Origin: Gemmatirosa kalamazoonensis
GTDB taxonomy: Bacteria; Gemmatimonadota; Gemmatimonadetes; Gemmatimonadales; Gemmatimonadaceae
Length of the DNA stretch: 64,000 nucleotides
Assembly: GCF_000522985.1 (NCBI RefSeq)
Contig: NZ_CP007128.1
Span: 2,836,220-2,900,219, forward strand
Reading direction: 5' to 3'
Positions 63,564 through 64,000 of this stretch are shown here, in pieces. Numbering within the stretch: the stretch's first letter is position 1; the number at the start of each line of letters is the position of its first letter. The notes under the pieces were generated by a model. That model searched no databases. It was not told the DNA's origin and was given only the letters and a program-made list of their open reading frames with translations. A program made the position numbers and the translations under genes.

Positions 63564-64000
63564 TCAACGCGATCCGGGTGCGGTCGACGGGCGACCGGCA
63601 CCGCGCCGAGCGACCTCGTCGTACACCGCCTCGTGCGCTTCGGTCATCGCCTGCAGGCTGAAGTCGGCGAGCGCGCGTGTCCGACCGGCGGCGCCCACGC
63701 TGGCGCGCAGATCGCGATCGCCGAGGAGCCGGCGCACCGCTGCGGCCAGGGCAGACACGTCGCCCGGCGGCACGAGCAGCCCGTCGACGCCGTCCGTCAC
63801 GACCTCGGGAATGCCGCCGACCTGCGACGCGATGACCGGCGTCCCACTCATCATGGCTTCGAGGAGCGACATCGGTAAAGCCTCGCGTAGCGACGGCATC
63901 GCGTACACGTCGGCGGCCGCCAGCAGATCCGTCACGTCCCGCCGGCTGCCGAGCAGGTGCGCGCGCCGCTCCCACCCCTGGGCGGCGATGAACGCGCGGA
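63564..64000 (-). CDS. Glycosyltransferase family 4, C-terminal part (cut by window edge)
   Basis: The visible 145 residues are the donor-binding half of a GT-B enzyme: AADVYAMPSLREALPMSLLE, AMMSGTPVIASQVGGIPEVV and DGLLVPPGDVSALAAAV carry the conserved Glu pair. The N-terminal half lies to the right of the window. It precedes the O-antigen ligase on the same strand and is part of the surface-glycan cluster. Confidence 0.88.
   Translation of the reverse strand, partial: RAFIAAQGWERRAHLLGSRRDVTDLLAAADVYAMPSLREALPMSLLEAMMSGTPVIASQVGGIPEVVTDGVDGLLVPPGDVSALAAAVRRLLGDRDLRASVGAAGRTRALADFSLQAMTEAHEAVYDEVARRGAGRPSTAPGSR

Overview
The window reads as a piece of a very GC-rich (about 70 percent or more) chromosome of a soil-type diderm bacterium. 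Gene content and style point to the phylum Gemmatimonadota: lipoproteins with Ig-like (BIG2) domains, an exosortase/PEP-CTERM system, a MoxR-DUF58-DUF4350-DUF4129 locus, FadL next to an SGNH lipoprotein, GTG starts and stop/start overlaps. The phylum is an inference from content. No rRNA, tRNA, CRISPR array, transposase or integrase was seen.

Layout. 1-2.0 kb: a TetR regulator (cut by the edge) with two palindromic operators, a small membrane protein, a cyclophilin and a GT9 glycosyltransferase. 2.0-5.6 kb: a translationally coupled minus-strand run polX-nth-GT9. 6-10 kb: a four-gene minus-strand operon (M28-PDZ lipoprotein, CPBP protease, histone-deacetylase-like amidohydrolase, S33-like hydrolase). 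10.2-14.5 kb: a HEAT-repeat protein, an M42 aminopeptidase and an amidohydrolase. 14.6-18.7 kb: FadL (frameshifted), an SGNH lipoprotein and a PEP-CTERM trypsin-like protease. 18.7-27.1 kb: an RDD-SpoIIM fusion facing the DUF58/MoxR/DUF4350/DUF4129/membrane protein/acyl-CoA dehydrogenase run. 27.2-29.7 kb: a secreted Ig-like metallopeptidase, also frameshifted. 30-36.9 kb: rmlA, rmlB, a FemAB-GNAT fusion, a polysaccharide deacetylase and a homocysteine methyltransferase/MTHFR. 37-41.8 kb: an ArsR-methyltransferase fusion and metH. 42-64 kb: a surface-polysaccharide region with WbpB/WbpD-like enzymes, VanZ-like protein, exosortase and EpsI, Wzx flippase, glycosyltransferases, UDP-GlcNAc 2-epimerase, a c-di-GMP-I-like riboswitch ahead of tandem lyase-like lipoproteins, and an O-antigen ligase.

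How it fits together. The right half builds and exports a surface glycan: dTDP-sugar genes, a probable diacetamido-uronic acid branch, Wzx, ligase and several transferases. It also anchors proteins through exosortase; one candidate substrate, the protease at 17.5 kb, is in the window. A c-di-GMP-type aptamer sits in front of one of two secreted glycan-active candidates inside this cluster. The methionine genes form a divergent unit around an A+T-rich palindrome next to a regulator that carries its own methyltransferase-like domain.

Non-coding structure is the most unusual part. (1) The octamer CGTTAGGC (or TGTTAGGC) occurs 36 times on both strands and in several reading frames. (2) At least seven loci carry short tandem repeats of 7-15 bp, most arranged as hairpin arms; each locus has its own word, nearly all lie at gene 3' ends, and one sits inside a coding sequence. 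(3) Two exported-protein genes are each broken by one extra CG in a CG run, and both breaks create a GTGA restart. (4) Several start codons sit 6-9 nt behind a TAnnnT box, suggesting leaderless mRNAs.
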